Of a DNA stretch of 64,000 nt, positions 61,157-64,000 are shown piece by piece (position 1 is the stretch's first letter; every line of letters starts with the position of its first letter). The notes beneath the pieces are model-generated. The model was not told the origin of the DNA and did not search any database. It was given only the letters and a program-made list of their open reading frames with translations. The stretch is from Thermus igniterrae ATCC 700962 (GTDB lineage: Bacteria; Deinococcota; Deinococci; Deinococcales; Thermaceae), in NCBI RefSeq assembly GCF_000376265.1, contig NZ_AQWU01000064.1, forward strand, positions 103-64,102, written 5' to 3'. The translations under genes were made by a program, and so were the position numbers.

Positions 61157-62429
61157 TCCCCCTCCAATATAGGAGAAAGGCCCGGGCTTCCTCCGGGGTC
61201 TTCACCCGGCCTTCCGCTTGGGCCTCGAGGAGGGCGGAAAGGGCCTGGCCCACCTGGGGGCCTGGCCTTAACCCCAGAAGGGCCATCACCTCCTCCCCCG
61301 AGAGGAGGGGGCGCTTGGGCAGGGGTTCGGCCAGGGCCTTCTGGGTGGCCTCCAGAAGCTTCCAGGCCTCCCCTTCTACCCCTGAGGTGGCCAGCCGGTC
61401 CGCGGCCATGAGGTAGGGGAGGGCGGGAAGGAGGTCCTGGCGCCGGAAGTAGAAGCGGCGGAGGGCCTTCTCCCCTTCCGGGGGGCGGTCCATGTGGCGG
61501 CGGATCAATTGGACTGCCTTCTCCACCGTCTCCTTGGGAAAGTGCAACCAGAGGAGGGCGGCCTTGGCCACCTCCGCCCCCACCTCCGCATGCCCCAGGA
61601 AGCGGTAGCGCCCCAACTCCGGGTCAAAGCGGCGGGTAAGGGGCTTGCCCACGTCGTGGTAGAGGGCGGCCAGGCGGGCTTCCAGGGGGGCTTGGGGCCA
61701 GAGCCACTGGAGGTGGAAGAGCACGGAAAGGGTGTGCCGCCAGGCGCAGAGGTGGTGGACCCCCCCCTGTTCCAGCCCCACCAGGGGGAGGAGCTCCGGG
61801 AGGTAGACCCCAAGGAGCCCCGCCCTTTCCAGAAGGTGAAGGCCAAAAGCGGCCCGGGGGCTGAGGAGGAGCCGGCCCAGTTCCTCCCGCACCCGCTCCC
61901 TGGCGGGCAGGGCCTCGGGGTGGGCCCGGAGGAAGGCGGCGTGGCGGGCCAGGGCCTGGCGGGTACCTTGGGGGAGGCCTAGGCCTAGGGTGGTGGCCAG
62001 GCGCACCCCCCGGAGGCTCCGCAGGGAGTCTTGGTAGAGGTTCTCCTCCGACACCAGGCTCAGCAGGCGACGCCTTAGGTCCTGCTCCACCCCCGGCAGG
62101 CCAAACACCGCCCCCTTGCGCCACACCAGGGCGTTGAGGCGGTAGTCCCGCCGCCGGAGGTCCGCCTCCAGGCTTCCCTCCAGGGGGGCAAAGTCCAGGG
62201 TGCGCCCCCCCACCACCAGGCGGTACTGGCCCCTGGCCGCGTCCAGGGGAAAGAGGGTGCCCCCAAGCCTCCCTTGGGCTTCCTCCGCTGCCCGTAAGGG
62301 GTCCTCTGCGGCGAAGTCCAGGTCCAGGGGCCTCCGCCCCAAAAGGAGGTCCCGCACCGCTCCCCCCACGGGGAAGGCCCCTTTGGGGGTATAAAAGGGG
62401 AAGTCGCGATGGGCGAGGAGGCGAAGCAC
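61131..62429 (-). CDS. tRNA nucleotidyltransferase / poly(A) polymerase family
   Basis: 432-aa class II nucleotidyltransferase. The head domain has FPVGGAVRDLLLGRRPLDLDF (GG and DxD metal motif), RRRDYRLNALVW and LRGVRLATTLGLGLPQGT. An HD-type motif is seen in LAALYHDVGKPLTRRFDPE, followed by HAEVGAEVAKAAL. GTG 62429 ([10 protein letters not shown]) is the best start, since residues further upstream are antisense to coaE. Relatives in Deinococcus and Aquifex split the job into CC-adding and A-adding enzymes, so which part this performs is open. The start overlaps divergent coaE by 21 bases. Confidence 0.85.
   Translation of the reverse strand: MLRLLAHRDFPFYTPKGAFPVGGAVRDLLLGRRPLDLDFAAEDPLRAAEEAQGRLGGTLFPLDAARGQYRLVVGGRTLDFAPLEGSLEADLRRRDYRLNALVWRKGAVFGLPGVEQDLRRRLLSLVSEENLYQDSLRSLRGVRLATTLGLGLPQGTRQALARHAAFLRAHPEALPARERVREELGRLLLSPRAAFGLHLLERAGLLGVYLPELLPLVGLEQGGVHHLCAWRHTLSVLFHLQWLWPQAPLEARLAALYHDVGKPLTRRFDPELGRYRFLGHAEVGAEVAKAALLWLHFPKETVEKAVQLIRRHMDRPPEGEKALRRFYFRRQDLLPALPYLMAADRLATSGVEGEAWKLLEATQKALAEPLPKRPLLSGEEVMALLGLRPGPQVGQALSALLEAQAEGRVKTPEEARAFLLYWRGNGRQASAP
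62390..62395 (+). promoter_or_regulatory. Possible -10 element of coaE
   Basis: TATAAA (62390-62395) lies 13 bases before the coaE ATG, inside the opposing tRNA nucleotidyltransferase gene. No clear -35 is visible. The leader would be very short. Confidence 0.35.
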
Positions 62430-63017
62430 CCCATCATTATCGGCATCACCGGGAACATCGGCAGCGGCAAAAGCACCGTGGCCCGCCTGTTGCGCGCCTG
62501 GGGCTACCCCGTCTTGGACCTGGACGCCCTGGCGGCCCAGGCCCGGGAAAACAAGAAGGCTGAGCTCAAGGAGCGCTTTCCCGAGGCCTTCCGGGGGGAG
62601 GAGCTGGACCGGCGGGCCCTGGGCCAGCTGGTCTTTGGCGACCCCGAGCGGCTTCGCGTCCTCGAGGCCCTGATCCACCCCGAGGTGAGGCGGCTTCTGG
62701 AGGAGGCCCTGGCCCGTCTGGAGGGCGCCCCCCTGGTCTTCCTGGAAATCCCCCTCCTCTTTGAGAAAGGGTGGGAGGGCCGTCTGGACGCCACCTTGCT
62801 GGTGGCGGCCCCCCTGGAGGTGCGGCTTGAGCGGGTGCGGGCCCGTTCGGGGCTGAGCCCGGAGGAGGTCCTGGCCCGGGAACGGGCCCAGATGCCCGAG
62901 GAGGAGAAGCGCCGGCGGGCCACCTGGACCCTGGAGAATCGGGGGAGCCTGGAGGAGCTGGAGGCGGCCCTGCGGGGGGTGCTGGACCAGATCCGCTCCC
63001 GCTTTGGGCTATCCTGA
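62409..63017 (+). CDS. coaE: Dephospho-CoA kinase
   Basis: Last step of coenzyme A synthesis, 202 aa. Walker A is [17 protein letters not shown], then the substrate Asp pair in [11 protein letters not shown]. The [12 protein letters not shown] stretch, [17 protein letters not shown] and the lid [20 protein letters not shown] follow. ATG 62409 with GGGG upstream. It starts inside the divergent nucleotidyltransferase gene, and the SDR gene follows after 4 bases. Confidence 0.95.
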   Translation: MGEEAKHPIIIGITGNIGSGKSTVARLLRAWGYPVLDLDALAAQARENKKAELKERFPEAFRGEELDRRALGQLVFGDPERLRVLEALIHPEVRRLLEEALARLEGAPLVFLEIPLLFEKGWEGRLDATLLVAAPLEVRLERVRARSGLSPEEVLARERAQMPEEEKRRRATWTLENRGSLEELEAALRGVLDQIRSRFGLS

Positions 63018-63021
63018 GGCC

Positions 63022-63702
63022 ATGCGCGTGGTCCTGATCTCGGGGGCAAGCCGGGGCATCGGGGAGGCCATCGCCCGCCTCCTCCACGCCCGGGGCTTTG
63101 GCGTGGGCCTCCTGGCCCGGGACGGGGAGCGGCTTAAGGCCCTGGCCCAGGAGCTGGGGGAGAGGGCGCTTCCCCTGCCCGGGGACGTGCGCCGCCTGGA
63201 GGACTGGGAACGGGCCGTGCGGACCCTGGAGGAGGCCTTTGGCCGCCTTGACGCCCTGGTCAACAACGCCGGCATCGGGGTGATGAGGCCTTTGGAGGAG
63301 CTTGGGGAGGAAGAGTTCCGCCAGGTGCTGGAGGTGAACCTGGTGGGGCCTTTTTTGGGCTTAAAGGCGGCCCTTCCCGCCCTCCTGGCCTCCCGGGGGG
63401 TGGTGGTGAACATCGGCAGCCTGGCGGGCAAAAACCCCTTCAAGGGGGGCGCCGCCTACAACGCCAGCAAGTTCGGCCTCCTGGGCCTCATGGGGGCGGC
63501 CATGCTGGAGCTCAGGGAGAAGGGGGTGCGGGTGGTGAACGTTCTGCCGGGCTCGGTGGACACCGGCTTTGCCGGGAACACCCCGGGGGCCTCCTGGAAA
63601 CTTTCCCCGGAGGACGTGGCCCGGGCGGTCCTCTTCACCCTGGAGATGCCCGAGGGGGCCTTGGTGAGCGAGATAGAGCTCAGGCCCACCCGCACCGGCT
63701 AA
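63022..63702 (+). CDS. SDR family oxidoreductase
   Basis: 226-aa classical short-chain dehydrogenase. Cofactor motif [17 protein letters not shown], core [12 protein letters not shown], catalytic Ser in [24 protein letters not shown] with Tyr and Lys. [14 protein letters not shown] follows. The substrate is not known. ATG 63022 has CTGAGGCC before it; an in-frame start at 63004 overlaps coaE and is less likely. Confidence 0.85.
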   Translation: MRVVLISGASRGIGEAIARLLHARGFGVGLLARDGERLKALAQELGERALPLPGDVRRLEDWERAVRTLEEAFGRLDALVNNAGIGVMRPLEELGEEEFRQVLEVNLVGPFLGLKAALPALLASRGVVVNIGSLAGKNPFKGGAAYNASKFGLLGLMGAAMLELREKGVRVVNVLPGSVDTGFAGNTPGASWKLSPEDVARAVLFTLEMPEGALVSEIELRPTRTG

Positions 63703-63711
63703 GCTTGGGGT

Positions 63712-64000
63712 ATGCGCCTGCCCAAGAGGCTACAAGAAGCCTTGGACCTCATCCGCTCCCTGCCCAAGGAGCTCAAGACCCAGGTGCTCCTGGACTACGC
63801 CAAGCGGGTGCCCCCCCCGCCCCAAGGGGTGGAGCTGGAGCGGGTCCACGAGTGCCAGACCCCCTTCTTCCTGCGGGCGGAGGTGGCGGAAGGACGCGTG
63901 CGCCTGCACTTCATGGTCCCCGATGAGGCCCCCACGGTGAAGGCCTTCGCCGGCCTGCTCAAGGAGGGGCTGGAGGGAGAGCCTCCGGAGGCCGTCCTGG
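63712..64000 (+). CDS. sufE: SufE-like sulfur acceptor, cut by the window edge
   Basis: Open from ATG 63712 to the end of the window, 96 codons. It begins RLPKRLQEALDLIRSLPKEL and has the acceptor Cys in VHECQTPFFLRAEV, followed by VRLHFMVPDEAPTVKAF, as in SufE. SufE takes persulfide sulfur from SufS and passes it to the SufBCD scaffold for iron-sulfur clusters. The C-terminus is outside the window, so length and completeness cannot be judged. Confidence 0.8.
   Translation, partial: MRLPKRLQEALDLIRSLPKELKTQVLLDYAKRVPPPPQGVELERVHECQTPFFLRAEVAEGRVRLHFMVPDEAPTVKAFAGLLKEGLEGEPPEAVL

Noticed and set aside
62430-62678. N-terminal extension of the tRNA nucleotidyltransferase
   Set aside because: Antisense to the conserved Walker A region of coaE and unlike the family.

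Overview
The window is high-GC DNA whose genes abut or overlap by a few bases, with GTG and TTG starts common. The DNA polymerase I gene is Taq-like (about 831 residues, decayed proofreading domain). A Gfh1-type transcription factor, a single-chain SecDF, a short IF2 and a tmRNA close to the Thermus form are also present. Together these point to the genus Thermus; I cannot name the species. No rRNA, tRNA, CRISPR array or insertion sequence was seen. The one mobile element is an intein inside phoH.

Layout. 1-9 kb: CBS-domain membrane protein and cytidine deaminase (+); a minus cluster with a lipoprotein, a DHDPS-family aldolase and a large membrane protein; serine dehydratase beta chain (+); an orphan histidine kinase behind lepA (-). 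9-25 kb: a plus beta-oxidation-like operon (acyl-CoA dehydrogenase, thiolase, SDR, family III CoA-transferase) converges on an eleven-gene minus operon. That operon holds a KAS III-like enzyme, an acyl-CoA ligase, two alpha/beta hydrolases, a MaoC hydratase, a complete branched-chain-type ABC importer and a 3-hydroxybutyrate dehydrogenase. It is divergent from a MalT-like ATPase regulator, and the shared gap carries an 11-bp-period direct repeat. 25-32 kb: secDF, infB, ylxR, nusA and rimP (-). 32.2-36 kb: divergent promoters for rimP and ssrA, the tmRNA, then an FMN riboswitch and ribD-ribE-ribBA.

36-45 kb: a VWA protein, a Tat-exported metallo-hydrolase, and a thioesterase with a two-subunit B12-dependent acyl-CoA mutase whose substrate-site residues look like isobutyryl-CoA rather than methylmalonyl-CoA mutase. 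Then a CDF transporter, lysS and gfh1. 44.8-50.6 kb: the minus operon nfeD-floA-membrane protein-phoH-ybeY-dgkA-zinc-finger protein. Its phoH contains a 351-residue intein with the Trp-Cys-Thr signature of class 3 inteins and a LAGLIDADG endonuclease domain. 50.6-60 kb: the plus run aroE, yigZ, polA, glmM, rbfA, thioesterase, aminotransferase, rnr. 60-64 kb: a PqqD-like/MEMO protein and a tRNA nucleotidyltransferase (-), then coaE, an SDR and a cut-off sufE (+).

The most notable signals are the PhoH class 3 intein, the probable mis-naming of the mutase, an FMN riboswitch whose P1 helix contains the ribD ribosome binding site, and the large carboxylate/hydroxyacyl uptake operon with its divergent regulator and repeat operator.
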